Positions 16,966-26,117 of a stretch of 64,000 nucleotides of DNA are shown here, piece by piece (positions within the stretch are counted from its first letter, which is position 1; each line of letters starts with the position of its first letter). The position numbers and the translations under genes are program-made. Source of the stretch: Taishania sp965247975. GTDB taxonomy: Bacteria > Bacteroidota > Bacteroidia > Flavobacteriales_D > Crocinitomicaceae. The stretch is from positions 3,100,001 through 3,164,000 of the forward strand of contig OZ252050.1 of assembly GCA_965247975.1 (NCBI GenBank), in the 5' to 3' direction. The notes below the pieces were generated by a model. That model saw only the letters and a program-made list of their open reading frames with translations, was not told where the DNA came from and searched no databases.

Positions 16966-17337
16966 ATGAAAAAACGAAAAGACCTTCTAACAGGCGAAGA
17001 GTTCACACCTAAAAAAGTAACACAGCGATTCAAAACGCCAGCCAATCAGATCAAATACAATAATAAACAACAATCCAAACGGAGGCAAACCTTAAACTTT
17101 CTGCTCGCTCCCATGACCCGAACGCATCGCGTCTTGACAAAAGAACTCGGCAATAAACCTGAAGTAAAATTGCACAAAGAATGGTGCAAAGGGGCTGGTG
17201 CAGACATGACGCTTTTCACGCATATCGAGGAAATTGAGAAAAAGCGATTTAACGCTTTTTTTAACCTCACCATCTCCGTGGAAGGTGATTATTACATCAT
17301 TCAAAAAATACCAAATTATGAGACTGGAAATTCGTGA
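16966..17337 (+). CDS. Small basic hypothetical protein of the element remnant
   Basis: 123 residues from the ATG at 16966, four bases after the stop of the HTH gene; an in-frame ATG at 16924 would overlap that gene by 38 bases. The first 50 residues are strongly basic (KKRKDLLTGEEFTPKKVTQR) and could contact nucleic acid. The C-terminus ends in a short beta-rich segment (LTISVEGDYYIIQKIPNYE). Related small proteins accompany excisionase-like genes in flavobacterial elements as far as I recall. Function unknown. Confidence 0.6.
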   Translation: MKKRKDLLTGEEFTPKKVTQRFKTPANQIKYNNKQQSKRRQTLNFLLAPMTRTHRVLTKELGNKPEVKLHKEWCKGAGADMTLFTHIEEIEKKRFNAFFNLTISVEGDYYIIQKIPNYETGNS

Positions 17338-17515
17338 TGTGCAATTGCACTCCCCTTCCCCTGCCCTAGCGGAAGTTATTAGTAAGAACAAAGAATTGGC
17401 TTCGAAGAATAAGACGTTGGAATATCTGGCTATTGGCGGGGTGATAGTTGGGGTGATATTCTTTCTAATTTATATGGAATCTAAGAAGGAAAAGGAGGAG
17501 GTTGAGGAGGCTTAG
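17318..17515 (+). CDS. Small single-pass membrane protein
   Basis: 65 residues from ATG 17318, which overlaps the end of the previous gene by 20 bases; a longer start at 17234 is unlikely because the overlap would be over 100 bases. It has a polar N-terminus, a short coiled segment (AEVISKNKELASKNKTLEY), one membrane span (LAIGGVIVGVIFFLIYM) and a charged Lys/Glu tail. Unknown function; the last gene of the small plus-strand cluster. Confidence 0.5.
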   Translation: MRLEIRDVQLHSPSPALAEVISKNKELASKNKTLEYLAIGGVIVGVIFFLIYMESKKEKEEVEEA

Positions 17516-18053
17516 ATCCTGATGGCTCTGAGGTAAATTTAATCAAGCAAGCCTATTACTATTTATAATTTTTTTAATTCTGGGCTTGTCAAATGAGCGG
17601 CGCATATATAAATTGAAACTTTAAGTTTCATAGTAAATATTCTCAATAATAAGACATTCCGAATTCTTTTTAACTTCAAACTTAAATACTTAGAAGTGCT
17701 TTTCTTTGAAAAAGATTCTAAGGTTAGCTCTTTTCTTTGCACCGGCTAGCTTTCTAGTTGGTTTGTTTTATTCTTCGATTGTTTAGCTTATAGAAAATTC
17801 GTTAAACGATAATATTTTTGTACTATGAAATTCATTTTTCAGTTTCAAAAATTCTATTTCTAATATTTGTAACCTAGGTAATATTTACTTTTTATTTTTT
17901 TTATACTTATCAATAGACTCTTTTAAGTATTAAAAGGAATTACCTTTTTTAATAAATTGTAAATTACCCGCATTTCTGATATGAGCTAAATCACAATCTT
18001 GAACTTTGAGCTCTTTCTTTGCGTCTTTGCTTGTTAAATATTTTACTAAATAT
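17516..18053. other. Non-coding gap between element remnant and defence operon
   Basis: 538 bases, very AT-rich, between convergent transcription units. No ORF above 15 codons with a promoter, no RNA gene and no clear terminator hairpin. It contains no copy of the repeats seen further right. Confidence 0.4.
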
Positions 18054-18593
18054 TCAGGCATTTTTTGAGCTTTGTAAAGTTTCAGCTTCTAGTATCATAT
18101 TCAAAAAGGAAGTCGGTTGAAGGAAGTAGTTTGGGTTTTCTTCCAATTTTTCCTTTATCAAAATTAGTCCTCCGTTGGTGTAAGATTCCATTGTTTTAAT
18201 CAACAATTTTACCGCATCATCTTCATCAAAATCTCCTTTTTCAAGGGCTACTAGGTCAATGTCCGTTTTTGCTAAAAGTGCAATAAATATATTTTCTTGT
18301 AAGTTGGTAAAGTCCTTACGTGTTGATACTGTTGTCTTGCTACCCCAGTGCTGAATATGGTGGCTAAAATCTGTTTTCTTTTCTCCGTCAGGAATTGGAG
18401 CAAATTCATTGTTGTAAAGTCCTAAGAAAAAAGCATAGGTGTATAATTCATAGTTGGTACTGAAATGTTTACCCAGATTGATTTTCTTCTCACCTTCTGC
18501 ACCAAACTTTTGAGAAAGTGAAGTAAATAAGTCTTTATGAGTCTCACTGTATTTTGGAATTCTAGTTTTCCATTTTTCAAATAAATTCTTCAT
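18054..18593 (-). CDS. Unknown protein ending the phosphorothioation operon
   Basis: 179 residues, no signal or membrane segment. Visible blocks are FSTNYELYTYAFFLGLYNNEF, then FSHHIQHWGSKTTVSTRKDF and a helical C-terminus (EDDAVKLLIKTMESYTNGGL). It does not look like DndE, whose size and motifs differ. It is the last of ten same-strand genes, one base after the Rad50-like gene, so it should be co-expressed and may be a partner of the ATPase or helicase. A DNA- or protein-binding helical adaptor is the most I would infer. Confidence 0.65.
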   Translation of the reverse strand: MKNLFEKWKTRIPKYSETHKDLFTSLSQKFGAEGEKKINLGKHFSTNYELYTYAFFLGLYNNEFAPIPDGEKKTDFSHHIQHWGSKTTVSTRKDFTNLQENIFIALLAKTDIDLVALEKGDFDEDDAVKLLIKTMESYTNGGLILIKEKLEENPNYFLQPTSFLNMILEAETLQSSKNA

Positions 18594-18594
18594 C

Positions 18595-20745
18595 TTATAA
18601 TGTAATTACTTGTGAGTTAATTGTTTTCAAGTTGTTTGGATCAAAAGGCCTTTCTAATTTCACCCAAAATGCCTTGTATCTTCTAACATTCTCAAATTCT
18701 TTTTTGATGGAAAGCGTTTTTGTTTCCTTGTCTGTGTGCAGAAAATCTTTGATAAGAAGAATTTTTTGATTTTCGGTTTCAAAAATCAGGTTCAAAAATT
18801 GAGCTGTTTTGTTTTCTCCAAAGGATGAAGTTGGAGCATCAAAAATCATAGGGAAGTTTTCTTCTTTAATTTCTGATGCCAATTCAGAAATTGCAAATAA
18901 GATTGAAATGTGCATTGAGGTTAATAATGATTGGTTTGGCTTATAGAAAGTCCTACCATCTTCTTGCAATTCTACTTCTACTATTGTACGATTTACCTTG
19001 TTTCTTCTTGTAAAAACAATTGTTCCAGTGAAAGCATCAATGTTGATGGTCTTGAAAAAGTTGTTTGATTTTGTTTGAAGTTTCTCAATAAATTCATCAA
19101 ATTTCTTCTCCTTAGTATCTATAAAAATAGTTTCAATGTCACGCAAGATGTTTCTTGTCTTAATCAAGAAAGAGTTAGCTGAACTTGTATCAATTTTATC
19201 TTTTTCTTCCTTCTTTGCTTTTAATTCAGATTCAAGACTTATTAATTTTGTTGTATAGTCCACTTGGTCTTGATTCCGAATTTTAAGGTCTCTTTGCCAA
19301 GCATTGTAATTTTTTAGTACATCACTTAATTTCTCAGCACCAATACTTGAATTGCCTAATATTTTTTCTCTTTCTGTTTTTTCTTTTTCTAATTGTTCAT
19401 TTAGCTCTTCAATGTCTTTTTTACGGTCATCATTAAATTCAAATAGTTCTTTGATTTTTGTTCTTGTTAATCTAAGATTTTTAAGATTGTCTTCGTGACT
19501 AATACTCAAATTATCAAGTCTATTTGTATAATCATATTTGAAAAGAGGCTCGTCTAAATCGGTTTCAATTACTTCTGTAACTTGACTTTCTAAATACGTT
19601 TTCAATCTTTTCATCATAAATTCGTAAGCCTCAGATCCTTTTTTAGCTTCACGATTGCACACTTTACAAATTTCATCATTCAGCATTTCTTCCATAACTG
19701 CTTTTGATGGAACATTATTAGGTAGTGGAATAGCATTGTTCAATAATTCCGCCTTTGCTTTTTTCTCTCCTTTTATGATTCCTTTTTGTTCATCAAATTG
19801 CGATTGAAGCTCTCTTCTGGTTTTGCTGTGTGCGGACACTTTTTCTGAAAACTCTTTATGAAATGATTCGAAATTGACTAGAATCCAATTTTCGTCAAAT
19901 AGGGAAGTAGTGTAGTTTTCATCTACCCTTGCTGTATGATTCGATATCTGATTTTCTATATTTTTTATTCGGTTATTAATGGTTTCTAAAGCGTCTGCAT
20001 TATTAACGTGTCTTTCAGCATCTTGTAAATTCCCTTCAATTTTCTTGATTTCTTCCTCAGTGGAGTTCAAATGAACTTTGAATTTGTGTTTTTTATCTTC
20101 TAGTTGAAGAATATCTGCCTCAAGTCTTTTGTAAAGAGCTTCATTTTTTTTATCAGACTTTGAAGATTCTTCAACTGCTTTTTCAGCTTTGTCTGTTAGA
20201 AAGGCACCAGTTTCAGGATACTTTTCGTATCGTTTAACTTCAGGAAACTGACTAACTAAAATGCCTAAGGCATCTTCATTATCAAAGATGTTCAATTCTG
20301 CTTCGCCTTTGAACAATGAATACCTTCTAATACTCGAAGGAAAAACTCTGTCTAACAAATTATTTCCATCAACTTGAATTCTTTCACCTGAGGAATTTTC
20401 TTCAATACCTTCAATCATAAAACTAGAAGTAGAGCATTCATTTGACTTTTCCTTTCTGGCAAGAAAAGATTTTGTAATAATACTTTTTTGTCCATACTGC
20501 TCTACTGTCATTGATACCCTAACACGAAAACTTTCTCCTGTTTCAGTTTCATTCAACTTCTTAGCCGAAACCAACATTTCCAATTCTCTATTCTCACCAT
20601 TAAAAAGCCAATCAACCGCTTCAAAGAATTTTGTTTTGCCTTCTCCGTTTTCACCAAGGATAATGTTTAAACCTTCCGATAATTCGAAATTATTGTTATC
20701 GTAATAACAGAGATAGTTTTCTATTTGAATTTTTCTTATAATCAT
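18595..20745 (-). CDS. Rad50/DndD-like SMC-type ATPase with zinc hook
   Basis: 716 residues. Walker A is LGENGEGKTKFF (residues 31-38 core) and Walker B lies near the C-terminus (FPMIFDAPTSSF). Long coiled coils on both sides of a CKVC zinc hook (about residue 360) are the Rad50/RecN/DndD plan. In the phosphorothioation context it could take the DndD-like role (helping sulfur insertion) or act in interference. Its grouping with the PLD/helicase gene rather than with the modification genes favours interference. The four-base overlap with the 77-aa gene (ATGA) implies translational coupling. The split arms are the normal architecture, not a truncation. Confidence 0.8.
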   Translation of the reverse strand: MIIRKIQIENYLCYYDNNNFELSEGLNIILGENGEGKTKFFEAVDWLFNGENRELEMLVSAKKLNETETGESFRVRVSMTVEQYGQKSIITKSFLARKEKSNECSTSSFMIEGIEENSSGERIQVDGNNLLDRVFPSSIRRYSLFKGEAELNIFDNEDALGILVSQFPEVKRYEKYPETGAFLTDKAEKAVEESSKSDKKNEALYKRLEADILQLEDKKHKFKVHLNSTEEEIKKIEGNLQDAERHVNNADALETINNRIKNIENQISNHTARVDENYTTSLFDENWILVNFESFHKEFSEKVSAHSKTRRELQSQFDEQKGIIKGEKKAKAELLNNAIPLPNNVPSKAVMEEMLNDEICKVCNREAKKGSEAYEFMMKRLKTYLESQVTEVIETDLDEPLFKYDYTNRLDNLSISHEDNLKNLRLTRTKIKELFEFNDDRKKDIEELNEQLEKEKTEREKILGNSSIGAEKLSDVLKNYNAWQRDLKIRNQDQVDYTTKLISLESELKAKKEEKDKIDTSSANSFLIKTRNILRDIETIFIDTKEKKFDEFIEKLQTKSNNFFKTINIDAFTGTIVFTRRNKVNRTIVEVELQEDGRTFYKPNQSLLTSMHISILFAISELASEIKEENFPMIFDAPTSSFGENKTAQFLNLIFETENQKILLIKDFLHTDKETKTLSIKKEFENVRRYKAFWVKLERPFDPNNLKTINSQVITL

Positions 20746-20975
20746 AAGGCATAGTCTTTTAAATATTGTCTTAGCTGAACATTTAAAGCAGTATTAGTAA
20801 TTGGAGGTTTGCTTTCAAGTCCATCTATTATTAACGCAATTGACTTTACAATTGGAATATCAGAATTCAAGGCTTCTCTTACCGTTTCTGGTAATTGTTC
20901 CTGTTTTAGATTATACTTGCTTTGGAGTAGCTCGTGGGTTAAAAAACTTTTGAGTATATCGTCTTTTCTTGCCAT
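20742..20975 (-). CDS. 77-aa operon protein, unknown
   Basis: 77 residues, helical, no Cys or signal. It reads ARKDDILKSFLTHELLQSKY, then PETVREALNSDIPIVKSIALII and QLRQYLKDYAL. It overlaps the start of the Rad50-like gene by four bases and begins 10 bases after the helicase gene, so it is clearly part of the operon. It is too short for a typical DndE and lacks its motifs. An accessory subunit of the helicase or the ATPase is inferred from coupling only. Confidence 0.6.
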   Translation of the reverse strand: MARKDDILKSFLTHELLQSKYNLKQEQLPETVREALNSDIPIVKSIALIIDGLESKPPITNTALNVQLRQYLKDYAL

Positions 20976-20985
20976 AAGAATATTT

Positions 20986-23196
20986 TTATAAATCGTTAAG
21001 GTTTAGGTTGTAGTAATCCAAAATGCTTTTAAGAGTTTCGTAAGTGTCGGTTTTATTCATTGCCAAATTGGCAAAGTCAACCACTCGTTCAAGTTCTTTT
21101 TTTACTAGACCTTTTTCCATTTCAAAAGTGCTTTCATCTGAAACTTCCGGCACAACTACTAAATCGTGAATGGTAGCGTGAATTTTATCTTTGTGCAATC
21201 TCAAAACTCTTCCTCTTCTTTGAATAAATTGTCTTGGATTTCCAGTACTTGCACAAAATATCGCTAGTTCGGAACGTGGCACATCAACACCTTCATCCAA
21301 ACATTTCATTGAGGTTAAAACGTGAATTTTACTTTCTTCAAAGTTTCTTAAAATTTCCTCTCGGTTACTTGAATTTGCAGTAAACTGTTTCACCATTACA
21401 GAATCATCTGTTTGGCTAACTGCTTTTGTATATTCGTTAATCAACCTGTTTTCATCTTCAGTTTCAACACTAAAATCTGTTTCGTCAAAACTTGCTTCTA
21501 TACCCTCAGGCACATAGATTAATGTATATTTCAGGTTCTTTCTTTTATCAAATTCACTTCTTAGAATTGCTTTGAAAGCTTCTAATTTATTGGCTGCTTT
21601 GTGAATAATTCGTTTTCTTTCAAGGAGTTTCTTTTCAATTTCAGGAGTACTTCTAAAATTTCCTGTCTCTTTGTCAAATAAGCCCATTCGCAACAGTTGA
21701 AGAGAAAGCTCCTTGTACTTCTCCATTTCTTGGTCTGTGAGCTTTACGATATGCGGATAGTAAGTGTAATTACAAAGCCATCCAATTTTTAAGGCTTCCT
21801 CCATTGAATAGGAAACAATGTATGGTGGCTCATCATTGAAAAACTCTTGAATGGCTTGATTACCTGTTTCATCAAATTTTCTATGCGGAGTTGCAGATAA
21901 TCCAATTCGTTTTTCAAGATGGGTGTTTGGTAGCAATCTTAAAAGTCCTTGAGAACCCAAATTGTGCGTTTCATCAGCAATTAAAATCGTGTCTTTAGGA
22001 AGTTGTGTAAAATAGCTTTGAAACTTAGGTCTTGGTAATGAAGCATAGGTAACAATGACGATATACGAAGTATCAATCAGTTTTGAAGCCGTATTGAAAA
22101 ACGCAAGATTCTTATCCCAATTCTCTTTTGAGCTGACGGTAATGACGTTTTTAAAATTGAATTTTGCACATTCTTTTTTCCATTGTTCAACCAAAGCTGC
22201 TGTTGGTACGGTTATAATTGCTCTGTAAATTCCACTTTTTTTGTAGTGGTTCAGTAGGCAGTTGAGAGAGGTAATCGTTTTACCTGTTCCTGTTGCCATT
22301 GCAAACATTCCTTTGTAGTTATTAGCAACCCAACTATTGTAAGCATTAATCTGATATTCTCTAGGTCCTTCTGAATAAGGAAACCTTGGTGTTCTTCTAA
22401 TTAGTTCAATTTCACTAAAAAGTCCAGCAATTGTTTTTTTCAGACGAGGATTAGAAAGCATTAAGCTTTGTTTCTTTCTAAGTAAATGCTCCTCCTGTAC
22501 TAACAATTCATTGATTTCTTTTTCACCAAATCTCTCTTTAAGTATCGCTTCAATGTCAGTAATAGGCAGGTAATCTACATTATCATCCTTTTCAGAAAAA
22601 TAATTTTCAATATCTTTCAACTGTGAGTTTATAAACTTATTCGAACGGCCGTTCTCCCAACTCAAGAAGGACTGTAAATGTTCCAAATTCTCTGACAGGC
22701 CGTAAAGCGTGAAATTACATGATGCTTGATAACCAACAGCATTTTGTCCATCACTAAATACTCCCGATTTATAGTGGGCAATACCCTTACCATTTTTTGG
22801 CTTTATTACTTTTATTTCAATGCGCTTCTCAATAATTAAGTACGTTAAGCACTCAAAAAAGTGCGTGCTATAATCATCTAAATAACGATGTAATAAGCTT
22901 GGGTCGGTTAGGTCAAATATTTTTATATCGTCTTGAGTTCCTTCTTCAGCCTTTACTACTGCCTCCTTGTCTTTTGAAGAAAGTAAATGATTAATGACCA
23001 TTCTCATTTTCCCACCTTTGCTAATAAATGTGGCAAAGCCAACAGAAAGCAAGTTGATAGCGGAAGAGCTAAAATAACCCAGCAATAAACTAAACTCATT
23101 GCTATTCGCCAAACCATCCAAATAGAACTGCATAGGTTCGTTTTCTGAACCTGTCTTATAATCTCTATCCAATGACCAATCGCAATCCTTAAGCAT
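20986..23196 (-). CDS. PLD-like nuclease domain fused to SF2 DEAH-type helicase
   Basis: 736 residues. The N-terminal part (about 1-180) is phospholipase-D-like: HYKSGVFSDG gives His141 and Lys143 of an HxK motif with Asp149, followed by ASCNFT. The SF2 helicase core has Walker A MATGTGKT (301-307), DETH box (408-411), SATPH, and motif VI QRRGRVLR. This fusion is typical of restriction-type enzymes. Within the operon it is the best candidate for the nuclease/translocase that attacks DNA lacking the sulfur mark. It overlaps the cysteine desulfurase gene by eight bases. Only one HxK motif is seen, so a dimer would be needed for PLD chemistry. Confidence 0.85.
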   Translation of the reverse strand: MLKDCDWSLDRDYKTGSENEPMQFYLDGLANSNEFSLLLGYFSSSAINLLSVGFATFISKGGKMRMVINHLLSSKDKEAVVKAEEGTQDDIKIFDLTDPSLLHRYLDDYSTHFFECLTYLIIEKRIEIKVIKPKNGKGIAHYKSGVFSDGQNAVGYQASCNFTLYGLSENLEHLQSFLSWENGRSNKFINSQLKDIENYFSEKDDNVDYLPITDIEAILKERFGEKEINELLVQEEHLLRKKQSLMLSNPRLKKTIAGLFSEIELIRRTPRFPYSEGPREYQINAYNSWVANNYKGMFAMATGTGKTITSLNCLLNHYKKSGIYRAIITVPTAALVEQWKKECAKFNFKNVITVSSKENWDKNLAFFNTASKLIDTSYIVIVTYASLPRPKFQSYFTQLPKDTILIADETHNLGSQGLLRLLPNTHLEKRIGLSATPHRKFDETGNQAIQEFFNDEPPYIVSYSMEEALKIGWLCNYTYYPHIVKLTDQEMEKYKELSLQLLRMGLFDKETGNFRSTPEIEKKLLERKRIIHKAANKLEAFKAILRSEFDKRKNLKYTLIYVPEGIEASFDETDFSVETEDENRLINEYTKAVSQTDDSVMVKQFTANSSNREEILRNFEESKIHVLTSMKCLDEGVDVPRSELAIFCASTGNPRQFIQRRGRVLRLHKDKIHATIHDLVVVPEVSDESTFEMEKGLVKKELERVVDFANLAMNKTDTYETLKSILDYYNLNLNDL

Positions 23197-24337
23197 ATCT
23201 ATGATTTAGTTGAATTAATTCTTTTAATTTCTCGACAACCGTTTCTATGTCAGCTGCTGTAATGAATTTCCCCAAGGAAAACCTTATTGAGGCAAAAGCA
23301 TCCTTATCACTCAGTCCAATAGCTTTCAAAACATGCGAGGGCTCAACAATTGCTGAAGAACAAGCAGAGCCATTGGAAACCGCAATGTTTTTCATTCTGC
23401 CAATTAAAACATTGGCATCCTGTCCTTTGAAACAAATGTTAATAGTGTTATAAATTCTATTTTGTGAATCTCCGTTTAGAAAAGCGTTCGGGAGTTTTAA
23501 TAATTCAGTTTCAAGTTTGTCTCTCAAAACGGAAATATTTCTTTGATACAAAGTCATTTCTTCACCGGCTATTTCACAAGCCTTTACTAGTGCAATAATT
23601 CCAGGAACATTTAATGTCCCACTTCGTAATCCTTGCTCGTGACCACCTCCATGTATTTGTGGGGAGAGTTTTATTATTTTTCGAACATACAAGGCTCCGA
23701 TTCCTTTTGGGGCGTACATTTTATGTCCACTAAAGCAAAGTATATCAACACCCAAATTATCTACATCTATTCCAATTTTACCAACAGCTTGTGTTGCATC
23801 TGTCATAAACAAAGATCCATTTTCGCGAGCAATTTCTGAAATTTCTTTAATGGGTTGAATAACTCCAGTTTCATTATTAACGTACATCACCGAAACTAAA
23901 ATGGTATCAGGTCGAATAGCTTTTTGAAGTTCTGTTATATCAATCAACCCATTCTGATAAACTGACAAATAAGTAACTTCAAAACCTTTTTTTTCTAAGT
24001 CTTTGCAAGTGTCTAAAACTGCTTTGTGTTCCGTTGAGACGGTGATGATGTGTTTTCCTTTGCTAGAATAGCTTTCAGCAACTCCTTTAATAGCGATATT
24101 GATGGCTTCTGTTGCTCCACTTGTGAAAATCAATTCATTTGGCTCTGCATTGATAAAATCAGCTATTTGTTGGCGTGCTTGTTTTACTTTTTCATTGATG
24201 CTTTGTCCGAAATGATGTGTACTACTTGAATTGGCAAAGTTGTCCTTTAAAAAAGGTAACATTGCTTCAAGCACCCTAGGGTCAATGGGGGTGGTGGAGT
24301 TGTAGTCGAGATATGATATGTTGAACAGCTCTCTCAA
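23189..24337 (-). CDS. sspA: Cysteine desulfurase (SspA/DndA/IscS-like)
   Basis: 382 residues, full length. A PLP-dependent class V aminotransferase: YLDYNSTTPIDPRV at the start, TEHKAV (His104), the Schiff-base Lys206 in SGHKMYAPKG, and the catalytic Cys326 in SNGSACSSA. It takes sulfur from cysteine and passes it to the PAPS-reductase-like partner for insertion into DNA. It lies one base after the DGQHR gene and overlaps the helicase gene. A housekeeping IscS/SufS role is less likely because it is embedded in the defence operon, though such enzymes can serve both. Confidence 0.9.
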   Translation of the reverse strand: MRELFNISYLDYNSTTPIDPRVLEAMLPFLKDNFANSSSTHHFGQSINEKVKQARQQIADFINAEPNELIFTSGATEAINIAIKGVAESYSSKGKHIITVSTEHKAVLDTCKDLEKKGFEVTYLSVYQNGLIDITELQKAIRPDTILVSVMYVNNETGVIQPIKEISEIARENGSLFMTDATQAVGKIGIDVDNLGVDILCFSGHKMYAPKGIGALYVRKIIKLSPQIHGGGHEQGLRSGTLNVPGIIALVKACEIAGEEMTLYQRNISVLRDKLETELLKLPNAFLNGDSQNRIYNTINICFKGQDANVLIGRMKNIAVSNGSACSSAIVEPSHVLKAIGLSDKDAFASIRFSLGKFITAADIETVVEKLKELIQLNHRYA

Positions 24338-25570
24338 TTAAATTTCATTTAAGACGTTATCTAAATCCTGCTCATATGATATTTTTGAAGCGTACCCTTC
24401 TTTTAATTTTTGTAATTCACTGACTTGAAGCAGTCCATTGTCATAGAGATAGATTAAAAGTAAATATGTTAATGATGTCGAATTCATTAGCATTTTATTC
24501 TCAATCGGATTCCAAACAACATAATGCCAAGGTTTGGAATCTATATTAAAATTGACATTATTAAACTGTACCATAATTTGTGGAAATGTTTTTTCCTCTC
24601 TTAGGTAGATAGTTAAACTTGCCTTGACAAATGGCAACAATCCAACAGGGCGAAAAATAAGATTCCCACCACTTTCAATATTCCGAAATGGAGTAGAAGC
24701 ATTTGAAGTACGATTCAAGTACTCGGATATAAATGATAAGTTACTCTTGAAAGCATCCCAGTATTCAATACAAAAAACTTTAAACTCTTCAATTTCTTCT
24801 TCTAATGGTCTGAATTTTAAATACTCAGCAATCCTATTCTTTGTAGGTTTCTTATCGAATTTTTTCTCAAAGAATACATTGAATAATTCTATATTAGCTT
24901 GATATAAAGTAATAATCGAAGTTAAAGCCTCTTTGTTGTTAACAGGAATGGCTTTTTGTTTCGCATAAATTACTCTTTGATCAGTAAATAAGTCATACTC
25001 TTCAAGTAAATATCTTGTTACTATTGCAACAGAATCATCTTCATCTAATGCGATTATATCATCTAATGAAACAGGTTTAGCGTATCTATTGAGTGTCGTA
25101 AATAATCGCCTAGTTCTTTGTTTCCCTAATTCATTATTTTTGTGTCCAATGAAAATTGCAGCAATTTGTTGGTCTTTTAGTTCAGGATTTTCTTTTAATG
25201 CCGCTTTTATTCCTTCAACTCTATGTTGACCATCAACAGGAAATATTTTATGATTTCCCGGAAAGTCTAGCAAGCCCATTTGATAGGTTTCTCCACTATC
25301 ATATTTAAATTCGATTTCTTGCCATTTCGGATATTCATCATAAACCGCTAAAACCAATGAGTTAAAAAAAACTGATGGTTGATGAATAATATATTCTTTA
25401 ATGCTAAGGTAATTATTAGTAATACTTCTTTGAATCAAATCTTTAAGAGATTCTGATTTATGCAATTGTTCGTCTATTTTTGATACAAATTCACTTATTT
25501 GTTCAAATGTAAGAGTGGTTACATAATAATCCCAATCACCTATTTTTGCTTTTAGTGCTGGTATCTTCAT
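24338..25570 (-). CDS. DGQHR-domain protein (DndB-like)
   Basis: 410 residues. The family signature FPVDGQHRVEGIKAA places DGQHR at residues 113-117, and a second conserved block TRRLFTTLNRYAKPV is at 153-167. In dnd systems DndB is a DNA-binding regulator that limits modification frequency or represses the operon; in other contexts DGQHR proteins are of unknown activity. Here it sits between the GIY-YIG-type gene (one-base overlap at 25570) and the cysteine desulfurase. The single-base overlap implies coupled translation. The assignment to the domain is firm; the regulatory role is inferred. Confidence 0.85.
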   Translation of the reverse strand: MKIPALKAKIGDWDYYVTTLTFEQISEFVSKIDEQLHKSESLKDLIQRSITNNYLSIKEYIIHQPSVFFNSLVLAVYDEYPKWQEIEFKYDSGETYQMGLLDFPGNHKIFPVDGQHRVEGIKAALKENPELKDQQIAAIFIGHKNNELGKQRTRRLFTTLNRYAKPVSLDDIIALDEDDSVAIVTRYLLEEYDLFTDQRVIYAKQKAIPVNNKEALTSIITLYQANIELFNVFFEKKFDKKPTKNRIAEYLKFRPLEEEIEEFKVFCIEYWDAFKSNLSFISEYLNRTSNASTPFRNIESGGNLIFRPVGLLPFVKASLTIYLREEKTFPQIMVQFNNVNFNIDSKPWHYVVWNPIENKMLMNSTSLTYLLLIYLYDNGLLQVSELQKLKEGYASKISYEQDLDNVLNEI

Positions 25571-26097
25571 TATTGAAATGCGTTTATTGCTTGACTAATT
25601 TCTGTATCAGGTATTTTTGTATTCATAGGAAGTAACAATGAATTTATAAATTGCTTTTCCAATTCATTGATTCCCTCATTTTCTTCCAATGAAATATAAG
25701 CCAAGTATAGTTCGCTAGCCCAATACTTGAACATTTTTGTAATTCTAGGCCTTTCATTGGTTTTAGCATATTTTTGAAAATATTCTTTTACTCGCTTTCT
25801 CAAGTTTTGATGCTCTGTAAATTGTGCTCTTCCGACATATAAAGGATATTCTGTAATTCCTGATATTATTTCACACTTTACATAAAACATATATAGACCA
25901 CCTGAATTAATAGGGATATTTTCTACCTCCACATCCAAAGCATTGGCGTTTGCATTTAAGTATTTGATTTTAACCCAATTTTCAAAGCTTAAGTCTAAGT
26001 TTGGAAAATTAAATTGACTCCATAAATCCCTATGAAGTTTATACTCAACCTTTCGTAGTTCTAATTCTTCTCCTAATAAAAATGCACTGTCGTTCAT
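25570..26097 (-). CDS. GIY-YIG nuclease-like protein in the phosphorothioation operon
   Basis: 175 residues from ATG 26097, which has a GGGG-containing Shine-Dalgarno-like run upstream; the ATG at 26139 would overlap the previous gene and add a non-polar leader. The C-terminal half has the GIY-YIG order: GLY (67-69), YVG (87-89), an Arg in LRKRV (100/102), Glu147 in NELEKQF, and Asn159 in LLLPMNT. An N-terminal 60-residue helical region has no match I know. These residues fit a nicking or cleaving nuclease. Its place between the sulfurtransferase and DndB-like genes suggests it acts on or with the sulfur-modified DNA. Confidence 0.65.
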   Translation of the reverse strand: MNDSAFLLGEELELRKVEYKLHRDLWSQFNFPNLDLSFENWVKIKYLNANANALDVEVENIPINSGGLYMFYVKCEIISGITEYPLYVGRAQFTEHQNLRKRVKEYFQKYAKTNERPRITKMFKYWASELYLAYISLEENEGINELEKQFINSLLLPMNTKIPDTEISQAINAFQ

Positions 26098-26117
26098 ATA
26101 TACCCCTGTAAATACAT

